Below are positions 23,066 to 32,639 of a stretch of DNA of 64,000 nt, piece after piece. The stretch is from Meconema thalassinum. Its lineage: Eukaryota; Arthropoda; Insecta; Orthoptera; Tettigoniidae. Within the stretch, counting starts at the first letter, position 1. Every line of letters begins with the position of its first letter. Location of the stretch: assembly GCA_946902985.2 (NCBI GenBank), contig OX336389.2:1287234792-1287298791 (forward strand), given 5' to 3'. The notes beneath the pieces were generated by a model, which worked only from the letters and a program-made list of their open reading frames with translations, had not been told where the DNA came from and ran no database searches. A program made the position numbers and the translations under genes.

Positions 23066-23710
23066 ATAAAAAGGGGGGAAATTAGGGGGTTATTAATAGG
23101 TAAATGTTATCTGGATCAGGTGTAAGATGTACTTTTCTTCTGCAATAAACCAAGGCCCATATTCGCGGCAGTATTAAAGGTGCCGGGACGTCCTCATAAG
23201 ACCATCAACGCTTAGTTCGAATGGGTTATGCTCCACGCGTGGCGAGGGCTAATCCACGGTCTTTAATAGTTGTAGACCCACCTCATTCAATAACATACAT
23301 CTTATCTAGGTTGGCAACACCTCACATAAACACATCGCTATCACTCCCCACAGCACGTAGGAGCAGGGGGGAGAAAGCAGGGAAAAAACAGTCGTTAAGA
23401 TAACCACCGCAGTCGACCGCACAGTGAGTTCCAGTGAGCACGAAAACTGCGAGTAGCTGTTGTACGGAAGACAATCAGATAAGTAGTTAGCCTAAAATTT
23501 TACAGTTTAACCACAGTTTACAACCATATAATCTCTCTAAAGTACAATCTACGGATAGCTATCACCATTTAGCATTTCACCTAACATATATACTGCATTT
23601 AGCATACACTGACAGTTGCAGTACCAATACTGCAACTAAATAATTGTACATATTGTAAATATTTTCACCTGTATTTCAAACATAGATTTTGTAGCCTAAG
23701 TGTAATGGAT

Positions 23711-23744
23711 CTGAAGATGATCGCTTGACGATCGAAACTGGTCA
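23711..23744 (+). other. Hairpin motif downstream of Penelope-like GIY-YIG
   Basis: The order is CTGAAGAT, stem GATCG, loop CTTGA, stem CGATC, then GAAACTGGTC. Two more sites in the window share the order (50728, 63193). Penelope-like elements are known to carry hammerhead ribozyme motifs with a CUGANGA...GAAA core. This resembles one, with an extra U after the first core block. Ribozyme function is not shown by the sequence alone. Confidence 0.4.
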
Positions 23745-24000
23745 TCCTAGTGTTTTATTAATCTCATGTAATTTATTTCAGGATTAGGGCATAACCCATC
23801 TCTTTTGGGTACATTCGTGTTGACCGACTGAAAAGCACTAAACTTTTGTTCATGTTAGTAGCTTGAGGGCTGCGGATTCCAGCGCTACTCTCCGGTATGA
23901 ATTTGGGTCGTCAGTACTCCCTTTGCCTTTGTATAGTAGCTTGATGATTGACTTCTTCCATTCGTTTGATATTTACCGTTTTGTATTTACCGTCAGTAAT

Positions 24001-25480
24001 GGTTCTTGCTTAATGTATATTTTATCCTTTTTGGATAATGGCCCTCCCTTTCTAAATACCATGTGCTCAGATTTTCCTACGTTTATCTCTAGTTCATTGA
24101 GATCTGCCCATTTTCCAGAGCATAAATCCCTTTCTGTAGCTCCTGAATATCGTGTGAGCCTATCACCATGTCGTCTGCATAGATATATATCTTTGGCGTG
24201 TTTTCTTCTTCTCTTATCGCCTGGACTGCGTCATGTGTGGCTACGTTGAACAAAAGGGGGCTCAGGAGGTCTCCCTGCAGCACCCCTTTGGTCTGCGTTA
24301 TTTCTTCGGAAGTAGTTACTGCGTCCGAGATTAGAACAGAATTGATACTCAGGATGTTGGGAGTCAAGATGACGAGTTCCTTGTTGTGCTCTACCAACTG
24401 GGTTAGTTTGGAGCAAATTATAGATCTTTTTAGTTGGTCGAAAGCTTTGGCATGACATTTTCCGCCGGTGAGCTTCAGTGTTTCCTGTATGTCGTCTATA
24501 AGGTTTCTCAACGCCTGAATTGTACTTCTGTTTCTTCTAAAACCAAACTGCTATTCAGGGATCTTGTTATCAATTTCGTCCGTTAGTCTTTTGTTCATTA
24601 GCCTCGTCAATGGTTTTAAGAGATTAATCTAAAGTGCGATTCCTCGATAGGAGTTTGGATCGCGTGGGTCAGCTTTCCCTTTGTAAGGCATCCTTATTGT
24701 TGATGTCCTCCAAGCCTCAGGGATATTTCCTGTGTGAAGGCAAAGATTCATCATGTCCGTGAGGGCTGGTAGTAGTATGTCCGACGCTGCTTTAAGGTGT
24801 TCATTGAAGGTGCCATCAGGTCCTGATGCCTTCTTGTTTTTCAGTACTGCTAGTGTACCTTGAATTTCTGTGTTGTGAAACTATTGATGTTAGGAAGGTG
24901 CTGTTCGGTTTTCATTTCGTGAGCCTTCGTTAAACTTTGCTGATTCAGGAAGTAGCTGAAGTGCTTCTCCCAGAGGTTCATTTCAATTTTACTCGTTGTT
25001 TGAGTTCTTCTTGGTTTTAGGGCTATATAGGGGATCTCTTTTGCTTCTTCCACCAGCCTGTTTGCTTCCTGTTCAATAAAGTCCTTCCTAGTCCATATAG
25101 GGAGATTTTTGTATTCTCTTCTGCTGATGTTGTATATGCTCAGATCGTCCTGCTTGTGTGTACGGCAGGCTGTGTGGAGGGCTTGCAAAACTTGTTTCCT
25201 CTCCATATAACCGGTTGTATTGAACCATTTCCTTGCCCTGCGTTTTGTGATTGTGGTAGTTGCCATTTTGATCATGTTCTCAATGATTAAAGCGGCACCA
25301 TCTCGGTCTTTACCCCATATTTTATTTGTGAATATTTTCTTATATTTATTTTCTTGCAATATGTTTATGTCTAACTTTCTGGAGGTCTGTTTCACATGGT
25401 TATTTTCTTGCGTTTTGCCTTTCAGTCCCTTTAAGTTGAAGGTTGTCTTAACTGGGCAGTGCTTTTTATTGTAGTTTCCG
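24001..25480 (-). pseudogene. RT ORF of copy a, N-terminal part (broken)
   Basis: 25480-24850 encodes the endonuclease tail and a Lys/Arg-rich linker (RRARKWFNTTGYMERK). 24511-24089 encodes RT with a damaged motif A region (ECHAKAFDQ), TKGVLQGDLLSPLLFNV and YIYADDMVIGS (catalytic Asp pair). After that comes VFRKGGPLSKKDKIYI. Stops and frameshifts lie at about 24850 and 24520-24700. It is a relative of the long ORF at 32715-34730, which shows the same blocks without breaks. Confidence 0.8.
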
Positions 25481-25497
25481 CCGTTGAGCAGTTTTTA

Positions 25498-25689
25498 GCG
25501 AATGGGTAAATACTATGCTATACCTAAACAAGAAGTTCCGTGACGAACTAAAGAGCCTACTTTTCTTGAAATTTAGGATTCTTACCAATCTATATAGACC
25601 TATCTAGAATAATGACGAAATTAAGTTGGTAATATCGAAATTCCTAATTAGTTCGAAATATACCTTATATAATGTAGCCTAATAGAGCA
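25498..25689. other. Noncoding spacer
   Basis: AT-rich, with no motif recognised. It starts at the truncated 5' end of RT copy a. Confidence 0.4.
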
Positions 25690-26830
25690 GTACAGTTGGC
25701 AGCCCTGGTGACTGAATATAGGCTATTGTTAGTTGCATCTCTTAAGGTACAGAATACAAAATTTGTTTGAAGTCCAATGGATAGCATGCACGTTACATGC
25801 AGTTAGACCTTGGATTTATCAGTGCGCGTAAAATTATGTTGGCAACAATGTCATTCATGTGTTGGTCAGAAATAATCTGAAATATTGTGATCTCGTGTTG
25901 TACCAATTTTGGATGAAATCCATTTGTTAGTATAGAAGTAACATGTATTTTAAAATTGGACCTATCAGCAGGCTTAGAATCATGTTGGCAGCACTAGCGT
26001 AGGCCTATATTAGTTACTCCAAATTAATCTAGAATGCCAGGTACTATACGTGTGCAAAGTTTAGAGCTATTGGCTTGCATACTTTCTGATATATTGATAT
26101 TAGGGTAACAAAAATAGAGACAGTATTTATTAACAGTTGGCAGCCCTGGTTATTCTTAAGAATCGGCATAGTCATATCGGTTATGGTACACATAGCGCAC
26201 ACGAAATTTGGTTGAAATCCAAATGATAGTATAGAAGTTACATGTATTTAAAGTTGGACCTCTCAGCAGGCTTAGAATCATGTTGGTAGCACTGACGTAT
26301 ATAAGATACTTCAAATTAATCTAGAATGCCAGGTACTATACGTGTGCATAGTTTAATGCTGTCGGCTTGCATACTTTCTGATATAATGGTATTTGGATAA
26401 AATAAATTGAGAGCATTTATTAACAGTTGGCAGCCCTGGTGGCTCTTAAGAATACGCTCAGTCATATCAGTTTATGTACACATACCACATACGAAATTTG
26501 GTTGAAATCCAATTGATAGTGTAGACGTTATATGCATTTAAAATTTGGACCTATCAGCAGGCTTATAATCATTTTGGCAACACTGCCATGTATGGCCTCC
26601 TGGAAATTAAACTGCAATATTATTATCTATACGTGTGCCAATTTTGAAATAGCTCCCATGTATACCTTCCAAGATATCCAACATGGAGCTCAAATTTCAA
26701 TTGCGATTTTTCAGCAGTTGGTAGCACTGACATCATTTTCAAATATGGCCGTGAGATATTCAGGTATAGATCTTTACTCCCACCAAATTTTGTTTTGATT
26801 GCTGCAGCCGTTTGGGAGTTGATATGGGGA
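25690..26830 (+). repeat. Degenerate ~290-bp tandem repeat ending in a CA tract
   Basis: The block GTTGGCAGCCCTGGT recurs at about 25692, 26137 and 26425, and as TTGGTAGCACTGACA at 26717. Inside each unit are GAAATTTGGTTGAAATCC, CAGCAGGCTTAGAATCATG and GCCAGGTACTATACGTGTGC. The last two intervals are about 290 bp; the first is longer and seems to hold an extra half unit. The array ends in GCAGCCGTTTGGGAGTTGATATGGGGAC-type text (split here at 26805-26832) and a short ACAC tract. A similar end occurs at 57470-57510. Orientation is nominal. Confidence 0.7.
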
Positions 26831-27048
26831 CACACACACACACAGCCAGACAGACTGACAGACAGAAGGACAGATCAAAACAGTATCGTGTGACCTTCCG
26901 AGAGTGACGGTTGACGTATACCTGCTCCGTAGAAATACTTGTTGGTGAGAGTATCCAATAGTGTTTGTGTGTCCTTCCATTTTGATTCTTTAGTGTGTGT
27001 GTTTCCTTCCTGTGTGGGTAAGTCACATACCAGTCGTCAGCCGACAAC

Positions 27049-28463
27049 ATGGGTGATAATAGTGGAGGGGGTTAAGATACACGTCCTTCTGAGGAAGGGA
27101 TTGAATTTTTTACTACTGAAGTACTTGATCTCACGGCACCTGTCCTTAATGCAACCCCTTTGATTGCCTCGCCTGATACACGACCTACACAACCACTCTC
27201 TATGGCTCCCATCACGACACCTACTGTGAATGAGTCACCCAGAACGTATTATGAGAATCATATGGGACCATATTATGTCATGCTGGAATCTTCAGATCCC
27301 ACCAACAGGATAGGTAATTTACATCCGATGGGTCTCGGTAAACTTTTCTACGAACGTAAGATTTGTTGGAATACAAGAAATCCACCGCAAAGGTAGGAAT
27401 AGAATTCAGGTCACCTTTAGAACCTCCCGGGATGCCAATAATTTTCTTCAGAAACCTCTCCTCATGGAAAAAAGCTTAAAGGCGTTTATTCCCTCGGTTA
27501 ATACACATAGAGTAGGTCTGATCCGCGGGGTTGATACTCCTTTCTCGTCTGATGAAATATTACAATATTTGAAGTCGCCTTGCCCCATTGTAAAAATTCA
27601 ACGCATGAACAGAAGAAAAGTCACGGATGGGAAGGTCGACTTATTACCAACAGGTACGGTGAAGATCGTCTTTGAAACTCAAACTTTGCCCGCCTATGTG
27701 TCTATATTTCATGTGATGTTAGAAGTGCAGGTTTTCATATTTCGCCCTATAATTTGCAATCAATGCCAAAGATATGAGCACACTGGACAGAACTGTCGAG
27801 CTCGAGCACCGGGATGTGGGGGTTGCGCCCAGGGACATGAAACAACTGAATGCACTCAGGTTTTGGTGCGCTGTGCACATTGCGATGGCAATCATATGAG
27901 TGGCTCACCGCGGTGTGAGTACCACGTCAAACAAATTGAAATTAAATCTAGGAAGTGCACTGAAAACAAAACGTATCAAGAAATTCTCAAATCCATGTCA
28001 GGACATCCTTTTCAACCCCTTTCAGTCCCGCAGAAATTTCCCCCCCCTTACACAGCAAGCTTCTCCTATACCGAATTCTGGACAGAAGAAACGTAAGTTT
28101 ACCACGATCGTCACGAGCCTCCCGAAGGTCATTTCCCCGTTGGGATATGATCGAGATGCATATGTGTCTATTATCCGTGGGGACAAAGCCTTCGGCTCTG
28201 TGCCCCCTTCTTCTTCCTTGCCACCGTCCCAGGTGGGGCCACCCCCCACTCCCTCACTTCCAGTGCCTCCCGCCCAGGGTGTGCCTCAAGATATTACAGA
28301 GTATGTTATGCATTTGATGAAACTATTGGGTTCCAATGTCCAATGGGCCCATTTACTTAAAAATATTTATGATAAGATTTCACTTTTATCCTTTCCTGCT
28401 GAAACCCGACCGTCTTCTAGTAAAGAGACCCCGTATTTTAGTAATTCTGTTGCTGCAACATGA
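27049..28463 (+). pseudogene. I-like ORF1 (gag-like, three CCHC knuckles), broken
   Basis: The ATG at 27049 (MGDNSGGG) opens a frame that stops after eight codons. The rest continues in other frames: 27160-27396 (HPMGLGKLFYERKI), 27464-28096 and 27900-28463. The middle segment has GLIRGVDTPFSSDEILQYL, then the knuckles CNQCQRYEHTGQNC (C-x2-C-x4-H-x4-C), CGGCAQGHETTEC and CAHCDGNHMSGSPRC. The C-terminus is Pro-rich and ends PYFSNSVAAT. The protein would coat element RNA. The stop TGA overlaps the ORF2 ATG (ATGA at 28460-28463), which suggests coupled translation in the ancestor. At least three frameshifts. Confidence 0.85.
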
Positions 28464-31400
28464 AAATTATTCAATGGAATGCTCGTAGCATTCAAAACAA
28501 GAGACATGAATTATTACTTATAATCCAAGAGTACACCCCTGATATCATTCTCATTCAGGAAACATGGCTATCCCCAAATTTATCTTTTCATGTTCCACGA
28601 TATAATATTGAGCGCAAAGATGGACCGCAATGTGGTGGTGTCCTAACATTAATCCATGAACGGCTTTCGTACCAAGTTACCCCATTTCTTTTTCCTCTCC
28701 CCAGAACCTATGTGCTCACCATAACTGTTGCCTCCCTACATATCACTAATTTGTATATTCCTCCGGCTGTCAAAGGTAATTTCAGACAATGGCATTTCCT
28801 TTTTTTTCCTACTGTAATTCCTTTACCTCCCACGTTATTGGTGGGGATATCAATGGCCATCATACCGACTGGGGTTGCGTCCGCACGACCCCCAAGGGTA
28901 GGAATATCATGACCACTGCTCAGCAATTTCATCTCCAGATTTTAAATGATGGTACACCCACTCGCATTTCCCCTCCTTCTCAGGCCCCCAGTGCGGTTGA
29001 CCTAACGTTTGTTTCCCTTTCTCTGGCCCACCGAATTACATGGCACACGACCCCTGATTTACATCAAAGTGACCATTATCCGATCTTGATGACCTTTGAT
29101 TCTGCCCCTCGTCCTAGTAATACCTTGCATACTCCGGTTTTTACTAAGAGTTTCAAAAGTTTTGATTCAGCTCAATTTTTCACCTACATCCAACAGCACT
29201 ATTGGCATACGGCTCCCCCGAATCGTGCCTCCTATAATTTGCTCCTTACCTACATTGTTCGATATTTTGACACCTATCATCCGCTAATTCCCCATGCACG
29301 CACCTCTGGTAAGAGAAGGCCCTTACTACCCTGGTGGTACGAGGAATGTACGAGAATGGTGAGGAGACGCAAACATTTATTACGACTTTTTTCGAACGTA
29401 CAATACTCCGTATACTTATCACCATTATAAAAAGTTTGTTGCAAAATGCCAACAAGCCTTTAATGATAAAAGACGATCAGCGTGGAGAGAATACGTTTCT
29501 CATATACACCACCAGACCCCCATTACTCAAATATGGACTGTGTTAAAAACCTTATCGCGCCGCCACTTAGGTCCCAGTCTACATCGTTTGAATTATGATC
29601 AGTCAGTAGAATTTTATCGCACGATGACTCCTGAATTTGTGGAACAAGAAATTATCTTTCCATCCCTGGAACACAACCCTTTTCTTGTCTTTTGAATCCG
29701 GTTACTGTTTCAGAATTTCAATTAGCCTTAACACAAAAAAAAATCTACTACACCTGGACCAGACTTTATCTCGTACCACGTCATTAAGAGTCTCCCCAAT
29801 AATGCACAACAAGTTCTAATAGATGTTTTTAATTCCGTCTTAGCCTCCGGCATTGTTCCAGAAGATTGGAATGAGTTTTAGTAGTTCCTATTTTAAAACA
29901 GGAAAAAATCCGGATTTAGCAGGAAGTTATCGTGGTATACATCTTGGGTCCTGTATTAGGAAGACATTCCAACGTATTCTGTTGACACGCTTGGTATGGA
30001 CTTTATAATATTATAATCTGTTTCCAAAAACTCAATACGCCTTTGTTAAACGGAAATCTACTACTGACGCCTTGAATATTTTTCTTCTTGATGTAATTTT
30101 GTCATTTTGCCGTAAACACTCAACATTAGCAGTGTTTTTGGATATTAAAGGGGCTTATGATAATGTGAATACCGTCCTTTTACTGCAAACACTACAACAA
30201 CAACAATATCCGATCAGCTTTATTAAAATCATCTCGGCATTTCTCCGAAGAAGGCATATCACACTTTCCACCTTTCCTACTCGGTTAAATTACATGTATT
30301 CGTCTTCTGGTTTGCCGCAGGGTGATGTTTTGAGTGGAATCTTATACCTTATTTATACTAGTGAGATTGAGCGGCTTTTACTTCCTCATGTCCGCCTACT
30401 ACAATATGCTGATGATATACTCCTATATTGTTCCCATTCTGATATAAATACGTGTCGGCAGATCATGTCACCTGCTCTCACGATATTACATTCATGGCTA
30501 TTCTCACAGGGTCTTGATACTGTTCCGCTCAAAAATGCGGCTTTGCTCTTCACTCATAAACGGGTGTGTGACCGGTCGCCGATCCGCTATAATCAGGGTA
30601 CCATTCCTATTGTACACCATACAAAATATTTAGGACTCATTATAGATGATAAGTTGACCTGGACTCCTCAAATTACTCACTTAAAAGCTCATGTGTTCCA
30701 GAAATTAAATATCTTACGGTCATTAACTCGTCGTAAGTGGGGAGCTTATCCTCAGATATTATTGTTATTTTACAGAAATCTGTCCTTGATTACAGTAGTC
30801 ACTACTATGACGTCATGCCGAAAACACGCCTCAATGAATTGGATAAACAACAAATTTTCCGCCCTCAGAATTGTTCTCGGGGCCCTTACTTCCACCCCTA
30901 CACAAGCTCTTCTTGTTGAGGCGGCAGAGCAACCGCTTCATCTTCGGAGACGTTATCTTTCTTCCCGATATCTCCTAAGACAAATGGCAGTATTATCAGC
31001 ACCCATTCTTCCCAAACTACAACTTCTCTCCGAATATCATCAAAAAAGTTTACTCAAACGCTATGCACCTCCCTCTATTCTTTTGTCTTTGAACATAATG
31101 CATTTTATTAATCCCTTAACGAGTCAAGGACTCATATACAAAGGAATTGTACAGTTTTATCTTGTTGGCGACAAATAAGAATACAATGTTTAGTTTACAA
31201 AGTTTTCAGTATGAAAATATATACAACATTTTGTAGCTTACATAAGTTTTTGTACACAATGTGTTCTTCTTTTGTCTTCTCAGATTATGAAATTTCTTCA
31301 AACTGACATTTTATAATCATTCCACATAAACTGTTTTAGCCTCCTTTTAAAGATTGGTAGGCTAGGTGCAATTTTTATATTTTCTGGTAGTCTATTGAAT

Positions 31401-32492
31401 TTTACAAAGGCACTATACTTAATGCTATTACTGCCTTTCGGTTTTCGCCCTCAAATTCTTCAAACACGAAAACCCATTTGTTATAAAGCACCGCTCTTGG
31501 TATTGCTATTTCAACCTGATGTTGTGCGACATTCCTCACATGTATCTCGTATGTCTTCTATGCTTACCCCTTCCATTGCCTGCAAATATGTCTATAATCT
31601 TGCTTTGAATCATCAACAATATACAACAATTTATACAGATGGATCAAAATTTCCTTCTCCTGCGAATACGGGTGCTGCGTTTTATATTCGCTCTCTATCA
31701 TATCTTGCCTCCTTTACATTACCGCCTACCCTATCTATTTTTTCGGCAAGAGCCTTTGCTATTCGCCAAGCCCTTCTGTATATTAAAAGGCATAACATCA
31801 CTAAAGCCTTAATTTTATCTGATTCTCAAAGTGTTCTCCAGGCATTACATCATGTCCATACTACAAATAATTGGTTTGTATTTAATATTGTAAATTTAAC
31901 GTATGAATTATATAATTCGGGCTACCGGATAGTTTTTTCATGGATACTCGGACATTCCAACCTATCTGGGAGTGACTTAGTTGATAAAGCTGCCAAGGAC
32001 GCGGCCATGCGCCATGCTGTATTGATGAATGTGGCTACCCCCGCCTCAGATTATCTCCCCATTCTCAAATCTCAATTACTTAATGTTTGGTCACACCAAT
32101 GGCAGGATTATACACGCACGAAAGCTAGGTTATATTATATAATTCAACCTACTATCCCTAGACACCCTTGGTTTTATAATGGATCCTACACTCGACGTCA
32201 TATTATTACGATAATTCGTTTACGTTTTCATCATGCCTTGACTCCGGTATATATGGCCCGCTGTAAGCTTCGTCCTACGGATCTCTGCGACTGTTCTCCG
32301 GCAATCGGTACTATCAATCATTTATTTTTTCAATTCCCACTATTTGACGCTCAACGAGCCTCCTTTCTACATATTTTACGTTCTTTAGGTTTCCCCCTCC
32401 CTCTCAACATTTCTGTGCTTCTTCATTCTCCCATTCCTTCTGTTATTCATGCCTTCCTTAGATTTCTGCATGACTGCTCCCTAACGTTTTAA
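28460..32492 (+). pseudogene. I-like ORF2: EN-RT-RNase H, broken
   Basis: Endonuclease: MKIIQWNARSIQNKRHEL and QETWL at 28460, GGDINGHHTDWG near 28840, SDHYPILM near 29070. RT: FLDIKGAYDNVN, GLPQGDVLSGILY and LQYADDILLYC within 30072-31178, an open stretch of 368 codons. RNase H: YTDGSKF, then ARAFAIRQA, LSDSQSVLQAL and VDKAAKDAA within 31395-32492, supplying the four acidic residues. The final knuckle reads CDCSPAIGTINHLFFQF: the last Cys is Phe. Frameshifts occur around 28850, 29430-30070 and at the 31185-31425 insertion. Confidence 0.88.
31185..31425 (-). mobile_element. 3' end of a Jockey/CR1-like retroposon inserted in the I-like ORF2
   Basis: On the minus strand the segment encodes FVKFNRLPENIKIAPSLPI, then FKRRLKQFMWNDY, and a stop, which is the usual C-terminus of Jockey/CR1-type RT proteins. 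About 130 bp of 3' UTR follows. It interrupts the RT to RNase H linker of the plus-strand I-like element. It is a different family from the CR1-like copies at 580 and 57816. Strongly 5'-truncated; no target duplication resolved. Confidence 0.65.
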
Positions 32493-32639
32493 TTTCCATA
32501 CCCTTACGTGTGACGATGTCATGTTTGTGTTCAAGTAGTAAGTCACTAAGGTACGTCGCTTGGTGTGAAGATTAGTACCTAATCTGTGTCCTTGTATGTA
32601 TGTTTCACAATTTTCCAGTAGTTTCTAGTTCACACATTC

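Larger units (their letters stand above)
22370..23850 (+). mobile_element. Penelope-like element, 3' part with GIY-YIG endonuclease
   Basis: It is inserted in RT copy b in the opposite orientation. It has the GIY-YIG coding region (22388-23065), about 640 bp of 3' flank, a short hairpin with the CTGAAGA...CGAAAC pattern at 23711-23738, and an AACCCA/TGGGT hairpin near 23790. The RT domain that should precede GIY-YIG is absent, so the copy is 5'-truncated. Confidence 0.85.
21086..23985 (-). mobile_element. Non-LTR retrotransposon copy b, inserted in copy a, itself split by a Penelope-like element
   Basis: It is flanked by the 15-bp duplication TTTACCGTCAGTAAT. The 3' end at 21086 is an ATT repeat preceded by AATAAA (on the minus strand). 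On the minus strand 23985-23850 encodes RT block 1 (IIKLLYKGKGSTDDPNSY), and 22363-21165 encodes the rest. Between them lies a Penelope-like 3' part on the plus strand. About 27 codons present in the relative at 32715-34730 are missing at that junction. The 5' end is truncated within RT. Confidence 0.88.
20340..25497 (-). mobile_element. Non-LTR retrotransposon copy a (EN end-RT-zinc knuckle), split by copy b
   Basis: On the minus strand 25497-24001 holds the end of the endonuclease (NKKHCPVKTTFN), a linker and RT through the YIYADDMVIG motif. 21070-20340 then continues in register with NYLGLTFQTTARSFRIH, the thumb and a C-terminal CCHC knuckle (CLCEFCDNYWDRYHVLRC near 20530-20480). It ends in a 3' UTR with AATAAA near 20365. 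The protein text joins across the gap (KQEPLLTVN to NYLGL), and both sides keep TTTACCGTCAGTAAT (21071-21085 and 23986-24000). So 21086-23985 is a later insertion. The 5' side is truncated inside the endonuclease at 25497. Many stops. Clade not resolved. Confidence 0.85.
27049..32620 (+). mobile_element. I-like non-LTR retrotransposon, decayed copy
   Basis: It has the same order as the intact minus-strand element at 34817-40413: ORF1 with three zinc knuckles, then ORF2 with endonuclease, RT, RNase H and a C-terminal knuckle. Protein similarity is clear but DNA similarity is modest, so it is a sister family and not a duplicate. The exact 5' end lies upstream of the ATG at 27049. The 3' end is near 32620-32640, where the next RT element begins. 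A foreign 240-bp piece lies at 31185-31425. Confidence 0.85.
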
